From Anastrepha obliqua (lineage: Eukaryota > Arthropoda > Insecta > Diptera > Tephritidae), in the NCBI RefSeq assembly GCF_027943255.1, contig NC_072894.1:130439601-130503600 (forward strand): 64,000 nt of DNA. Reading direction: 5' to 3'. Made by a program: the position numbers and the translations under genes. The notes beneath the pieces are model-generated. The model was not told the origin of the DNA. It ran no database searches and saw nothing but the letters and a program-made list of their open reading frames with translations. Positions within the stretch are counted from its first letter, which is position 1. Each line of letters starts with the position of its first letter. Of this stretch, positions 11,561 through 24,301 are shown piece by piece.

Positions 11561-14500
11561 ACTCCTCCGCTTAAAGAGCAAACTGAAGAGTTTAGGGAAC
11601 CTGGAATTTCATATCTGTGAAATCTTAAACGCCATGCTTTGCTTCATGGTTCTCTTCTTCTTCATTTAATACTTTCAAAATAAAACAAGATCTTCTACTT
11701 CGTTTATTTAAGAAAATTCCTGTGTACAAAAACAAGATGATCTGAGAATTTATATCGAGCTAATCGCAGCAATTCGCCGGAACGTAGTGTAATTTCATGA
11801 ATAAAAAAACATTCCAACTACTTACTGAAGCGAAGAAACTGAACGAGCTCACCTCGGCTTGAACGAACACAGGGTCTTCCTGGAATAGATTGGAGTAAAT
11901 GCATCCGTAGAAATACAATGCAATCTCTTAGATTAGGTACAGATTTCACACAAAAACACAACAACAAAAAAATACGAAAGCTGCTTGCGGGAAGCTGATA
12001 TAAAATTTTCGCTACGCCTTCTTCTCAGCTGCTATATTTAGTTTCACTGGACTGCGTTTCAGAGAGCTCGCAACATATCTTTCGAACTTATTTGAGTTTA
12101 TACATAAAGCGGATATAATTTAGGCTTCTAAGGAATTGCTTGACCGCTGAATAATGGATTTGAAATTAGGTTAATTGTTTTCCTTGGTTTCTTAGCTTGC
12201 CATTACAATGGACTTCCGCTGAGTAAAAGTGTTCCCTCATTTGGCACCCCGAATACTTGGCGTTTTGTCTTTCAAAATCACTGTGCCTTTCTTCCTTTAC
12301 AACAATGAATTCCTTAAGCCTGATTAACATCTTACCAAACTTAACTTTGCCAAAACCGAACAAAGGTATTTAGTCATTAAACCAGAAGAATGTAACCAGA
12401 ACTAATGATTAATGTATATTTTGTATACAGAGCAACAACGAAACGAAAATTATGTTGTCACATGAAAAAGCATATTTTGCGGTAACCGAAAAATGAAATT
12501 CCGTCACGCTAAAATTTGATCCTTATTCACTGCCACGTACATACAGACATACGAGTACAAGTAGAGTGCAATACAAAACAAAGCCTTCAACTTCCGTAAG
12601 CCGAAAATTTTGTGAAATGTTTGCCTTTATAAATTAAAATATGATACATACCGGAATATTCTTATACACGCACAACTATGTGCACATGCCTACGTATAGA
12701 CACACAACATGCCACACACATGACATGCCACTTTCGAACGCACAACCAAAATTTATATTATTAATATAATATTAATAATAATGTTAATGTGAAAATTTTT
12801 GAGTAGCAAATAAGCCGTGACGTTTAAATACTTTTGCAAACACGCATTTCTACGTAATTAGTAATAACTCGGTGGCGTGGTTGACAGGATTACGCCGCAC
12901 GCAAAGTTTCTCACATGCGGCCAGCAGCAGGGACTACTGGCAGTTGGGACACACGCACACACATATATTCACAAGCATTTATAAATCTATGATAGCAACA
13001 GCGATGTATGAAGACAAGAATATAATACAAGATAAGGCAAAAGAAAGACCAGTCAGTTAATATGGAGGGTGTTCCAAAAATTGTCCTCAGCGTTTGTACT
13101 AAAGGATGTGTGTGTATGGGCATATGTATGTTTGCTTGTGTTACTGAGTAGTTTCGAGCAATCTACGGCATGTCTCAGCTGTGCGCTGCTAGCGCAACTA
13201 AAAGGCACTAATTTGATTGTCTTCAGAATCTTAGCCTCAACGGATATGACAAGCATATATAATATAATAAATATCTATGTATGTGAGTATATGAAGGTGC
13301 ATATATCAAACGCTGGGCTCACAATACCGCATGAGTATGTATGGAGCCCATGAAATTTCAACACATTCATACATATGCACATATGGGCATGCATTAGTCA
13401 GTCTACCTGTCGCACAATGGGATATTTCCCTTAATGCCACACATTATATTAGACCCACATACATGCATGCATACATAAGTACACTCGCCTTTGTAAATGA
13501 GCGTTAGCCTCTTTCTGTTGCCTCTGCCTCTGTTGTTGCTCATTTTTACTTGCGCTATTGTTATTGTTACTTTTGTTTGCTTTGTTGAAAATTATGTTGC
13601 ATTTTTGTATTCACATAAATTAAGATTTTCCCTTTGCATGCCAGGGGGACTCATACCGCACATATTCTTCAAAAGAGACACAACTCCAAATTTTTTCTTT
13701 GGCGGAAAATGTAAAGACAATTTTTAACACAATTACAGTACGCAAAGCAAGGTGAGAAATTTACAACAAAAACCGTGTGTGTCTTTTACTTACAAGTGAA
13801 GAGTCAACAGTGTGAATAGTAAAAATGTAAAAACTCGATTTTTTAAGTTTTTGAGTTAAGCCATTTTGAAGAATATCTGAAAAGGTATATAAAAACACAC
13901 ATACAAAGCCATTATGTAAAATTAAAAGTGTATGCTTGTATGCAGTATATGTGAGAGCGCCACTTTTACCCACTTCTACTGCTATTGGGTTAAAACATAT
14001 TTATGTGTGTACACTCATCTGTATTGATTTCTGCTTCTTATGTAACAACCTAACTTTAATTGATAAATATTTCATGGGGAGTGTGTCTCAAAACTGGTCG
14101 GGGATGGAATGTCTTATTCAGGCTGAATGTCTTGCTTAGTCAGCAACTTTGGGTGAATAAAACTTCAAGCTCGGAAAACTACAGGCAAAATTCAATAAAG
14201 TGAACCAAGTAAAAGAAAAGTTCATAGAGCGTAGAATTAGTGAAGAAAAACTTTTGTTAGAGGGGCCAGAGTAGCATAAAGCTGTCATTATATGAAGGAA
14301 ATGCCGGCAAAAAGTAGTATAAAATATGACGAAGGGAACAATTTTCAGTAGAGCTAACTATAAGCTCCAAATGATTTGAAAGCCAGACTTTAAAAATTTG
14401 GTAATTTCATTGGTTTATTATGTTTTTTTTTGTAACTTTCAAAGAAGCGTCTATTAAATATGTAATAATAATCAATAAATAGAATGCTTACAGACTAAAT

Positions 14501-14686
14501 GATAGATACATACAAACAAAGACTTTGTCATGCTCTTGTCATCGCGAACAGATTTTTTTTTTTCAAAGTAAATATTCACAATTTGGAAGCGTTGTTTTGG
14601 CGTCAAAAGATTCATGGCGGCTCACCGAACCCTACTGAACAGAAATGTTAACAAAGTTTGCCATTTCCAGCTGTCAAACTATGGTT
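11561..14686. other. non-coding, no recognisable gene
   Basis: AT-rich with CA/TATG simple repeats (for example 12955-12966 and 13380-13480) and an AT palindromic stretch near 12755-12790. No open frame has a recognisable domain. Confidence 0.5.
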
Positions 14687-14700
14687 TATCGATATCGATA
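14687..14700. promoter_or_regulatory. two overlapping DRE-like sites
   Basis: TATCGATATCGATA contains two overlapping copies of TATCGATA, the DNA replication-related element bound by DREF in Drosophila core promoters. It lies 84 bases beyond the stop codon of the minus-strand frame at 14784. No transcript or initiator can be assigned, so the site may be chance or belong to an unseen + strand promoter. Confidence 0.3.
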
Positions 14701-15031
14701 GTTCTCGTGAAGTTAAAAAAACACACAGTTAAATGATTAGCGAATGATTAAAGTATTCACATGTCGATCCTACTCGACGATTTCTATAGTTTTATAAACA
14801 TTTTCAACGGCTGATCTACCAGAGCGTGCTCATCTTCGACTGCCATTTCGTTGAAATTACCACGTTTGGAGTTATTTACTCCATAACAACTAAAATTTAG
14901 GCCCACCGCTTGCCTCCATTTTTCACCTTGATCGTTGTGGTACTGAAGTATGTAGCGAATTCTCTCTTCTTTACCTTTATTTTGGAAGACTGTAACACAC
15001 GATGGGCTCACGATTGTATTGTCATCCTTAA

Positions 15032-16638
15032 GGGGGGGCCTCTTATCAATGGCTTCAAAAAAAGGTGTTTTTTCTCAATGTTTTTACGAGGCGAAAAAAG
15101 CGATACACAGGAATAATCTTTTGCATTTATTTGAAGACATGATTGAAGAGTAATAAACAATTTTTTAACATAAATAAAAAAAAAAATGGCGGACATATGA
15201 GGGATTTCGCACAGCTTCTCGTTGCGCGCTAGTAAAACGGCGTGTAAGATTGCGATCGTAGTTTTCACCTGAAACACAAAAGAAAATTATTATCTTATTC
15301 AGAAGGCTTTCCCATGATTCAATAATTAAATGTTTGCTCAGTAAGCAGCTTTCTCGTTCCCTCTTGATAAATTAGCTTCCTTAGCAAGACACTGGGTTGC
15401 TAGCTTTAGAAATGTTTAGTAAAAGTGGAGGAAAAGTAAAATTTGTAGAAAAAACATTTCATTTTCAAAATGGTCTGCTTACGAGCAACAACCAGCTAAA
15501 GACTTTTTATCGTTTTGTCAAGGACTATAGTAGTATGACATGGAATACATACCGATTAAGTCAGGACATGATAGAATAATTGAGGCAATCCGAGATCGAT
15601 AAAAGGAGAATTTTAAAAGCTTTATTTCTCTTTCAATGGGTGGATGAAGTGTCCAGAGGAGGCTTAGCGAAGTACAGTACCAGTATGAAAAATCTCCTCA
15701 TAAAAATATCTGCCGTTCGGATTCAGCTTAAAACTGTAGTTCCCTCCATTTGTGGAACAGCATCAAGACGCATGTCGCAAATAGGAGGAGGATCTCGGCC
15801 AAACCCTTAACAGAATTGTACCCGCCAATTATTTATTTATTTTTAACGAAATGGTTTCATATTGGCGAAACTTTACAATTTCGCGATCGGTTTTAAATTT
15901 AAAAATTAATTCACAAAATAAAAACTTGGATTAGTGAAATAATTTCTTGTTTTAATATCAAATTTAGCAGTTTCCGCTAATAACTTCTATTTGTACCATT
16001 ATTTAAATTCAAATATTAATTAAAATTTATTTTTTAAACCGTTCGTTGTTTGCTTCCATTTAAGTAAAAAAATACTTTTTTGCTACCATTTTTACCAAAA
16101 AGGATTTAATTTGTTCCTTTATTCACCTTCTTATATTAAATACAACCTTTTGTAAGGGAGTGTCAAAAATCGAATGTCACTAGTGAGCAAACCTTTAATA
16201 ATTGAATCATGGGCTTTCCCGCATAACATAGACTAAAAATATAAAAATATGAAGAAATGAACACTCAATTAATTATTGAAAAAAAGTGCTTTTTTCGCTT
16301 TTTTTCAAAAAAGGTGTTAAATAACATTAAAAAATGATTTTTGTTTTTGTATTTTGTTGGTTAATTAGCATTTAGCATTTTAATTATCTTTATATAGATT
16401 ATTGGTTTGAAACGATAACTTTCGTCGTTTTTTTTAAATCTTACACGTCATTTTCAAAAATAGGGTTTTGAGAAAACGTGTTACAAAGTTTTCAGAAGGT
16501 AGACAGTATACTCACACAAGGGACGGTACACAGGCCTGTAACTCCGCAATCACTTTGAATTCCGCTATACAATTTTGAGCGCATATTCTCTTCTATCGTA
16601 AAAAAAATCGATTTTTTGAAGCCTGATAAGAGGCCCCC
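15032..16638. mobile_element. TTAA-flanked non-autonomous transposon (piggyBac-like), 1607 bp
   Basis: Both ends are inverted repeats of about 30 bp: a G run (seven at left, five at right) followed by CCTCTTATCA, a 2-base indel, then GGCTTCAAAAAA. TTAA lies immediately outside each end (15028-15031 and 16639-16642), the target duplication used by piggyBac-type transposons. The inside holds no transposase frame. It holds a SINE fragment (15684-15846) and T/A-rich sequence. The superfamily assignment rests only on TTAA and the end structure. Confidence 0.75.
15684..15846 (+). mobile_element. tRNA-like SINE, 3' half, nested in the TTAA element
   Basis: Contains the family words CTGCCGTTCGGATTCAGC, CCCTCCATTTGTGGAACAGC, ATCAAGACGCATG and GGAGGAGGATCTCGGCC. 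It ends CCGCCAATTATTTATTTATT, the usual 3' terminus with an ATTT-repeat tail. The tRNA-like head is missing. It lies inside the 15032-16638 transposon, so it inserted after that element formed or was carried with it. Confidence 0.8.
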
Positions 16639-16733
16639 TTAAATAGAAATGCAGTATGGGCCGATGTATACAGTGGGATATATGACTCACTTAAGAATCT
16701 AAAACAAGTCTTAACTTCGCCTAGTATGACCTG

Positions 16734-19067
16734 CTATTTAATTTATTATAAAATGGCACAAATGCAGCTTCAATATAAAACGAAAATCAATTTGATATCG
16801 CACTCGAACGCCTCTCTATTACATTTTTTTCCTATCATTCTTATCTGGCCACCCTGCAAGTCTAAGCTAGTTCTTGTGTTTTGTATTTTTTACACACATT
16901 TATTTATGAGGACCTTAGCACCCTAATCAACTAATTTTTCCACAACAACCATCGATTCTTACTCCACTCACCGACGTCTGCTGTGTTGACTTATCTTTTA
17001 AGCCTTCTTTCTTATTGTCTTCTTCATTGGTAATTTAATTTAACACACGATTAATTTCAAGCCACTAATAATTATTTCAACATTTTAGTTTGTTTTTGTT
17101 GTTGCTACAAATATGCGTTGGAAATATGTTAATGAATTAGCTCAGCATGTTGCGGCGACAATGTTGAGCGCTTGAATCAGTACTAGCACGCAAGCGCACA
17201 CATACACACATACATGTGCATACTTCAGCAATATATTGTACCAGCAAGCTTATGGCACAAATGTCTGGGCTTTGCATGAGTGCGCAAAGCAGACAAAAAC
17301 CGAAATCACATAACCACAGTCCCTTGACTCATAACGCACTTTTTGCTCCATGTGCTGCTTGCTTTCTGCCAAATGGCTATTTATTTTTTCGCTTTTCTAT
17401 ATCTACTCTTTCGACTTCTACTCCCTGCCGTGCGCTGACCACTTAATTCATGTATTCATTCATTTATCTGCGCCTAAAAAAAAGGATTAAAATAATGATC
17501 CAATCAGGGGCGAAAAAAAATTTGCGAACAAGCCAAAACCGCAAGAGTAACTTAATTTCTCTCTGGTCACATATTCAGCGCATGTGTATGCGTGTGTGTG
17601 CGAAATTGGCTATTCGAAAATGTTTGCGAAAAAAACGGCATAACATTTTAAGTTTGCGGTTTTTCAGGTTTTTGAAGTCATGTTTTATTAATTTTTGCTA
17701 TTTACGGCAGTTTAAATTTCCTTGGTTTCGTTTTTCTTAAACTTTTTTTATGTTTGTAGTTTTGTCACATTTAATGTCGTGATTCTTGGCTAGTCCAAAT
17801 TCGTTTTTTTCTCATGTTTTCATATTCCTTTTTGTTGTTTATTCCTTTGACTTTGTTGTACGGGTCATTGGTCAGCCATTCGGTATTGTTGGCCGTTCGT
17901 TCAGTTTTTATGGCCTCTTTGTTTGATTTCTCAGTTTAATTGTATCCACTTTTATGCGTTCAGCTCTGTGCTCTTTATGCTCTGCTCTTTATGCATTTTA
18001 TGTGTAGATTTTAATGTTCTCACGTTTTTTTGGAATGAGCAACACTTTTTGGCTGGCGCTGTTGTGGGTCCGCCGTAATTCTTTGTATTTCATATTTTTT
18101 ATGGTGAACTGTCTTTTATTGAGCGGAAATTATTAAAAATTTAGTGAAGAGATCAAATGTCACAAATGCAATTAAAAATTGGAATATGTATTAAAGCGGG
18201 AGTTGAATTTCAAAAGAAAAACTATGAGACCATTCGGTTGCCATTTCAATAGGGCGCTCCTTTGCCTTTCTTAACTGATAAATATAGGTATTTTTCAAAT
18301 CCAGTCACACTCAGCATTCAACTTTCACCTCCAGACTTGTTTTCTCCGCATTTTTAATTCTGCTCAACTATGTATGTAGGTATGTATGTATGTATGTAAT
18401 TATTTATTTTTTGTACGCTACTGTAATTGGCTCTTCATAAAAGTGATTTATTATACGAAAGTTTGGTCACTCACTCCGCCAACTGCGACCAGCCCACTGT
18501 CACTGCCGCATGCGTTAGTGTAAACTCCATAATTCAAGCCTCAGTCGCACCGACGTTTGGTTGGCGACATCAGCGAGTTTAGTATTCGACGGTTTGTCGC
18601 CTTGCGTCAGCTTCTCGAAAATTTATTGAAATTGAAATTCCATTGAGTATGACATGGCGCCGACCAACTGTCAACTGTGCCAGATTTCGTATTAATCGAA
18701 TTAATTTGAAAGCGCCAATTGGGTACCGGTTTTCAACTTTGTCTTTGAACGCTCATATTGCAAAAACCAAAAAAAAAAATGCTATTTAAATTGATGATGC
18801 CATCAAGAAAACAATTATTTTTCAAGCGAAAGATAATAAAACTAGCTTATGGCATTTAATTGTCATTTATAATAAGTGAACTATATTTTAGAAAAATTAT
18901 GAAGGGTGTGGCCTAGCGCAGACGGTGAGCTAATCAGCGTTGAGGGCAACCCAAGCCTGCTGGCAGGTTTTGAAGACTTTCATTAAGTTCAATGCTGCTG
19001 GGATGGCTGTTTCCTGATAGTTCTTGCATGATACTTTATTTGAAATTGGTGACTGCAGACTAGAAGC
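16734..19067. other. non-coding, no recognisable gene
   Basis: AT- and T-rich sequence with a TATG array at 18370-18399. A GC-richer block at 18480-18700 contains two TCAGTC/TCAGCG words but no provable promoter. A block at 18903-19060 (around GGCCTAGCGCAGACGG) may be a worn repeat of unknown type. No protein-like reading frame. Confidence 0.5.
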
Positions 19068-19300
19068 ATATATATATATATATATATATATATAATTGGC
19101 GCGTACACCCTTTTTGGGTGTTCGGCCGAGCTCCTCCTCAAATTTGTGGTGTGCGTCTTGATGTTGTTCCACAAATGGAGGGACCTACAGTTTCAAGCTG
19201 ACTCCGAACGGCAGATGTTTTTAGGAGGAGCTTTTTCATGGCAGAAATACATTCGGAGGTTTGCCATTGCCTGTAGAGGCAAGATCGCTATTAGTTTCAT
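19068..19300 (-). mobile_element. tRNA-like SINE with (TA)n tail, head truncated
   Basis: On the minus strand the copy ends GGGTGTACGCGCCAATTATA followed by a (TA)n tail of about 26 bases (19068-19094 on +). The body is well preserved, seen on + as CGGCCGAGCTCCTCCTC, TTGTGGTGTGCGTCTTGATG, CTGACTCCGAACGGCAGATG and GGAGCTTTTTCATGGCAG. It stops near the CTGTAGAGGCAAGATCGC segment, before the tRNA-like head. It is a good reference for the family body. Confidence 0.85.
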
Positions 19301-21020
19301 CAAAATCAAATTAGATTTTTCTGCGCGAATTGCTTGAAGTGAGCAAATTCTGAGCGCCGATTTAATGCGCAAAAGCAGCTTGCAATTTTTTATGCGCCAC
19401 AAAAACCAACAATTCCACATCTTTGAACCTGAACTATTAAAAAAGTTGTCACAACTGGTTAGTCTAACTGCGATGACAACAGCACCACTATGTATGCACG
19501 AATGTACGTGTGTACGTATGTATTTATGTGTATAAATATACATTTTACTATTCTAATGGTATGTCATTAATCACAGTTTATTGCTTAATTAAAGAAACAA
19601 GATATTAGGTTAGGAGGAGAGAATTCGGAAATTCCAAAAATTGAAAAAAAAACTAGAAAATTTCTAAAAAAAAGACATTATTAAAGCTATATATAGATAT
19701 GTATAAAATAAGTAGGGCGCTGTGACAGAGCCGATCTTGTTAATATAAGCAGCGCATTAACTCGAGAGATTTTTGAGAGAAAATCAAGTACGCTACAAAT
19801 TTAAACGACGAGTCGACTCTAATAAAATTCTGAATCACTTATCTAAATCCGGCATTTGCTTGCGCTTGACTTTTATTGTTTTTTTTTTTCATTTACTATT
19901 TGTCATTTTATTCACACTCCTCCCTCTCTTCCAACGGCAAAACTAGTTTCATTCTCCGCTGCCTCTTGGGCAGCCACTGTTTTTGGTTATTTTAAAATTC
20001 ATTCTTGACTGCTGAGTTTTTGTAGTGCGCGTCGTTTCAGGTTTTCTTTATTCTGATTGAGGCCGTAAAATTTAGCATTTTTATTGTTATTATTTGTCAT
20101 ATCCTGATTGGTTTGCCGTTACGCTGCTTGGTTTACTCTTTCGTGTTATTTTTTTCTTTAAGTTTATAAACTTTGGTACTATTTTCTATACATTTCTTGC
20201 TTTTCTTATCTCATTTATTTTCCCGTCTACGTATTATTCATTTAGTTGGGATTTGTTGCCCTTTATTGTCATCTATGAGTTTATGAAATCATTAGCAAAG
20301 TGATTTAAATTACTTTTAATTATTTTTGGGCATTTTCTACGTCTAATTAAATTTATAACTACCGTGACTGGTGCTGTGTGGACCGGTAAAAAGATGCATA
20401 ACCTTCTTTATGTTTCGATGCAAACCTAAAAAAGTAATGTAGAGGCCTATAATAACCAGAAAATAAATTTGTATAAGCAGCGGAGTATCCTTTTAGTACC
20501 AAATTCCCTCAATAGATGCATTGACTTAAAAAAAACGTCTCGGATTTATATTCATTCAGGGACTTTGACTGCAGCAGCATTTCGCAAAAAATCTATATTG
20601 GGCCATTCTTTCTTTAGTGAAGAACTTTCTGAGTAAAAACTGCTTCAAATGCGTTTCAAATTTGGCATATCTGTATTTATTTCACATCTAATTCATTTTA
20701 AGAGCACTAAAGAGGCAAACGCAAAATCACATAGAAGCGAATTTCTTAAAGTACAATTTAATACTCACATTTTTCGATATTTGTCGTATTTTAAAAAAAT
20801 TGGTAAAATTGGTCGTTCCCTCCGAATTTTATTTTAAAACTTTTCTCTTACAATCAAAATATGTCGTAATGAATTCTTTAAATCTTTAAAATCGAAGAAA
20901 CAGCGCTGAAATGAACGCAGGGATGTCACTCTACGAATTTCGAATTTATGATGTAGCCTTTCGAACTCAGTGATGCCTCTTTCGCCGAGACTCTTCAAAG
21001 TTTCTCCGAGACTGTTCAGG
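19301..21020. other. non-coding, no recognisable gene
   Basis: AT-rich. Several T-rich open frames (20094-20303, 20649-20837) have translations typical of chance frames in AT-rich DNA. No RNA gene or promoter seen. Confidence 0.5.
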
Positions 21021-21225
21021 AATGATAGATAACCAGGTTTGGCCTTCAGCTATAGCAAAAAGGAAATTGAGCGAAAAACTTCGGCTGCCACAACATCGAG
21101 TACTCGGCAACAGAATTCTGCCTGCTCGTTTCACTCGTATTCACACACTCGTCCCATCAGACGGCAGCGAAGCAACATGAGCGAAGACTGTGTTGATATT
21201 TTTTCGTATATCAGTGGAATCTCAG
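21021..21225 (+). repeat. dispersed repeat family, copy 1 (partner at 50023)
   Basis: Shares in the same order with 50023-50200: GATAGAT.ACCAGG.TTGGCC, AGAATTCTGCC.GCTC, CACACTCGTCC.ATCAG, ACGGCA.CGAAGCAACATGAGCG and TGTGTTGAT.TTTTTCG. Both copies are on the + strand. No coding capacity or terminal structure was found. It is probably a fragment of an unclassified element. Confidence 0.65.
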
Positions 21226-23439
21226 TCAAACGATGGAACAAAATTTTTAAATTGTGGTCATCCTTCACCAATATGGCAAGCCCGCGAATGCTTTTCTGTC
21301 AGAAATCAGCTTTTCATAAAGCTAACTGCTATTCACGAGCGGGATAAAATTAGTCTATGATACAAAATAAGGGTTCGTGTATACATATTTGTCGAAATTT
21401 CATTACCAAACTATTTAAAGAACCCGGTATAGGTGAAATATCTTCAAAGTATGACAAAAATAAACGATCTTAAATAAATGCAGTGCGTAAAAGACGTAAT
21501 AAATTTTGTAAAATTTAAGCTTGTAAGCCTTTTGAGATTCAACAATTCATCATTTTTACTTCAGTAGTTATGTTGCAAAAAATTACATCCATACTTTGCT
21601 TTTCACTGGAGCATCTACTTATTTTACTCCTATCTATGCAATTTTTATACCATTCGTAAGCCATTGCATATAGTCAACGCACTGGTGCATGCATTCTCTC
21701 CCATTCACCACAAACCGACCGCCGTAAAAATATCACTCATACGCCCCCTTGTGGTGCGACACCATTCATTACAACCGACCGCTCCAGCCGGCAAACCAAT
21801 GTTGCCAATTACTATTCTCACATGCATATGTATACATTCATGTACTCGTAGCGATATGCGATATGCATTTACAAGCAGAAAGTCAAATAGCTTAACATTT
21901 GCACAACAAAGTAAATAAGTAAGCGAGCGAGTACGTGTACAAGTAAGTGAGTGAGTGCACTCGTACAACGTATAAGCCAGCAGATAAAAGGCCAATTAAC
22001 TTGTAGATATGCGTTTCCGCAATTAACTTGAGCCAACTATAGTTAAGCAAAGCAAAGTAACTCGCTTGCTTAAGAATGCAAAGAAAACTTTAAATACACA
22101 CTTACACGCATAGGCACATATGGGGTGTGGGTAGGTATGCAAATGCGCACGCTAGTCGAAGAGTATTTTCGCACAAATGTCTACACTTCTTCGAGCTGCC
22201 TCTGTTTGTTGGTGACTTTGTTGGGCCGCTCGGTTAAATGAAGATTTGCAACGCTTCATTAGCTGCACACAAGCAGACGAGTGTGTGTGTATTCGTATGT
22301 ATGCAAGTGTTTAAGCACGTCAGGTATATCCTGCCGCAGTAAGCAGGTGAACACAACCGCAACACTTCGCAGTCGTAAAAAGTCTGCATTCCTAGTGAGG
22401 GCAGATTTACGCTGTACGCTTCGCAACATTCGCAATGCCAATAAACTTTTTGCCGCCTTAACTGCCACCACTGCCGCGGCGCAACGTGCAGCAATTGCCA
22501 CATGCAGCACTTGCAACTGCCTCAGACTGCGTCTAACTAACCAAATAGCCAATTGCTGACGCTCCCATCGGCCATTCGACTTATTTGCTGTTTTTTAAGC
22601 TGCACTGACTTCAATTCTCGCCTGCACAATGCTTTTAGTTTTCCTTTCCTACTTGAACCACAAAAATAACACCTTTTTGTAGTTTTTTTCTTTTTTTGTG
22701 TTTACAAACAAATGAGGTTAATGTATACAATTTGAAGTGCATTAGCACCGCATTTCAGCGCTGAGCTGCTATTGCGCGCAGATCCGCCTGCATGTTTTTG
22801 TGGCTGCGGCAGCTCTTGCTGTGGATTAGGCGGATTTGTAGGCAGTAGCTTTGGATATGTTTTTGTTCGATTTGCTTTGGTGTTGAATGTTCGTAATAAC
22901 TTTTAGTTAGCGTCTGATATGGTAGAAATATGTATGTATTTACATAGATAAGTGCAATGGGGTTGGACTAGTGGAAGTTAAAAGAGAAACCAGCTGCAAG
23001 TGTTGAAAAGTATATGGCTTTATTGGTTAACGCCATTAGCGCAATTTGCAACCAAACAAGAATTATTTAAGGCGGGGTTCACTTTAAGAGAGGGGTAAGG
23101 TACTTAAACTTTTTTTATTTTTCCATTTTTTTTTTTAATTTTTTTTTTTAGATAATGTTTTTTTTATGTTTTACTATTTTTTTTTTAATAAATAAATCAT
23201 ATTTCGAGAACATTTTGTCAAAATTTCAAGTTGATCCAAGTACAATTGACGTTTGTTGCATCCAGGCCGGGTTTTTATACCAGCTCGACTTTACGCAAAA
23301 TTCCCTCTAATATTACTGAATTTTCCGTTGAAATCCCAAAAATCCTGTCTTCATCTACACCATCAATCCATCTGAGTGGCGGGCGGCCCTTTCTTCTCTG
23401 CCTGTGGCACTTTCTGAAGAGTGTTTGTTGTGGTGGGTT
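21226..23439. other. non-coding, no recognisable gene
   Basis: Mixed composition. A moderately GC-rich stretch at 22140-22560 is open on both strands without a domain. T-rich low complexity lies at 23105-23190. Nothing supports a gene. Confidence 0.5.
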
Positions 23440-23716
23440 ATCGGTAATCGAGCCTTACGACGACATAGACATCGCACAACGAATAAAGATCCAGCGGATT
23501 CGTAGGCTAGATCATGTCGTTGGAATGGATACAAACACTCCGACTCTGAAAGTCGAAGAAGGCCTCCTCTGCGTGGGGAAAGATCAGGTGGAGAAGGACT
23601 TGGCTTCACTTGGTGTGTTCAACTGGTGCCGGTTAGCACGAGAAAGAAACGACTGGCGCGCTTTGTTAAACTCGGCCAAAATCGCGTAAGCGGTTATAGA
23701 GCCAATTAAGAAGAAG
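23440..23716 (+). mobile_element. RTE-like LINE 3' fragment, copy 2
   Basis: Better preserved than the 7.4 kb copy. One frame reads YDDIDIAQRIKIQRIRRLDH, VVGMDTNTPTLKV, then KDQVEKDLASLGVFNWCRLA and WRALLNSAKIA before a TAA stop. A frame break between LKV and KDQ removes the GRPPLRW segment. After the stop the element ends AGCCAATTAAGAAGAAG, with the same AAG-repeat tail as copy 1. It is the C-terminal end of an endonuclease-reverse transcriptase and is non-functional. Confidence 0.8.
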
Positions 23717-24291
23717 ATAGTGATATTTTATAATAACTATAACAATTAAAAATAATAAGTAAAAAAAATATTAGAAATTGCACTGATTTGGCAGAGGCTG
23801 AAATTTGTTTTCATTATACTTCCTGTAGTATTAGTTTCCACAGAGTCCGCACAATCATATTTTCATATGTGCATCTACAACCGTTTGTTTGATCTGAGAC
23901 TATAAAATCTTGACCGTTATATCTTTCTCTTATTTATCATTTTCTATATATCATAAAAGGACATACTTTATATGCAACCTAGTGGTGTATATGAAGGTGG
24001 TGTTCGTTTGTCGAGAGCGATCCGTTTTTCAATTCTTCACTGCTTCTTTTCTGGACGGTGTAAAGTTCACCATTGTTAATGAATTGAGCCCTGCCAAGTC
24101 TTCTTAGTATTCTATCTATTAAAATGGGCATCTTTTTGACAAAAGATAAAAAAAAGCTTGCGCCTTCTTCCACACTACTGTATCGGATTTTAAATTGAAA
24201 TAAAATAACGAAAATTTAAATTGGTTATTATTACTATCTTTATTGAAAAAATATAGAAAAAATGTAATGCGAAGTAAAATATGTTACATAA
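23717..24291. other. non-coding, no recognisable gene
   Basis: AT-rich spacer between the RTE fragment and the jockey-like insertion. No supported feature. Confidence 0.5.
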
Positions 24292-24301
24292 ATGTTACTC
24301 A

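Larger units (their letters stand above)
14784..16733 (-). pseudogene. unidentified minus-strand open frame split by a TTAA element
   Basis: Two open segments flank the element at 15032-16638: 16730-16643 (about 30 codons) and 15031-14784 (about 82 codons, ending in TAG). If the element and one TTAA copy are removed, the two halves join in the same frame with no stop, giving about 112 codons. Readable words include VKTCFRFLSESYIPLYTSAH on one side and RIRYILQYHNDQGEKWRQAV on the other. A CAG at 16733-16731 could be a splice acceptor for an exon starting at 16730. I do not recognise the protein. It may be a host exon, a retrocopy or part of an older transposon. As it stands the frame is disrupted. 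Confidence 0.5.
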
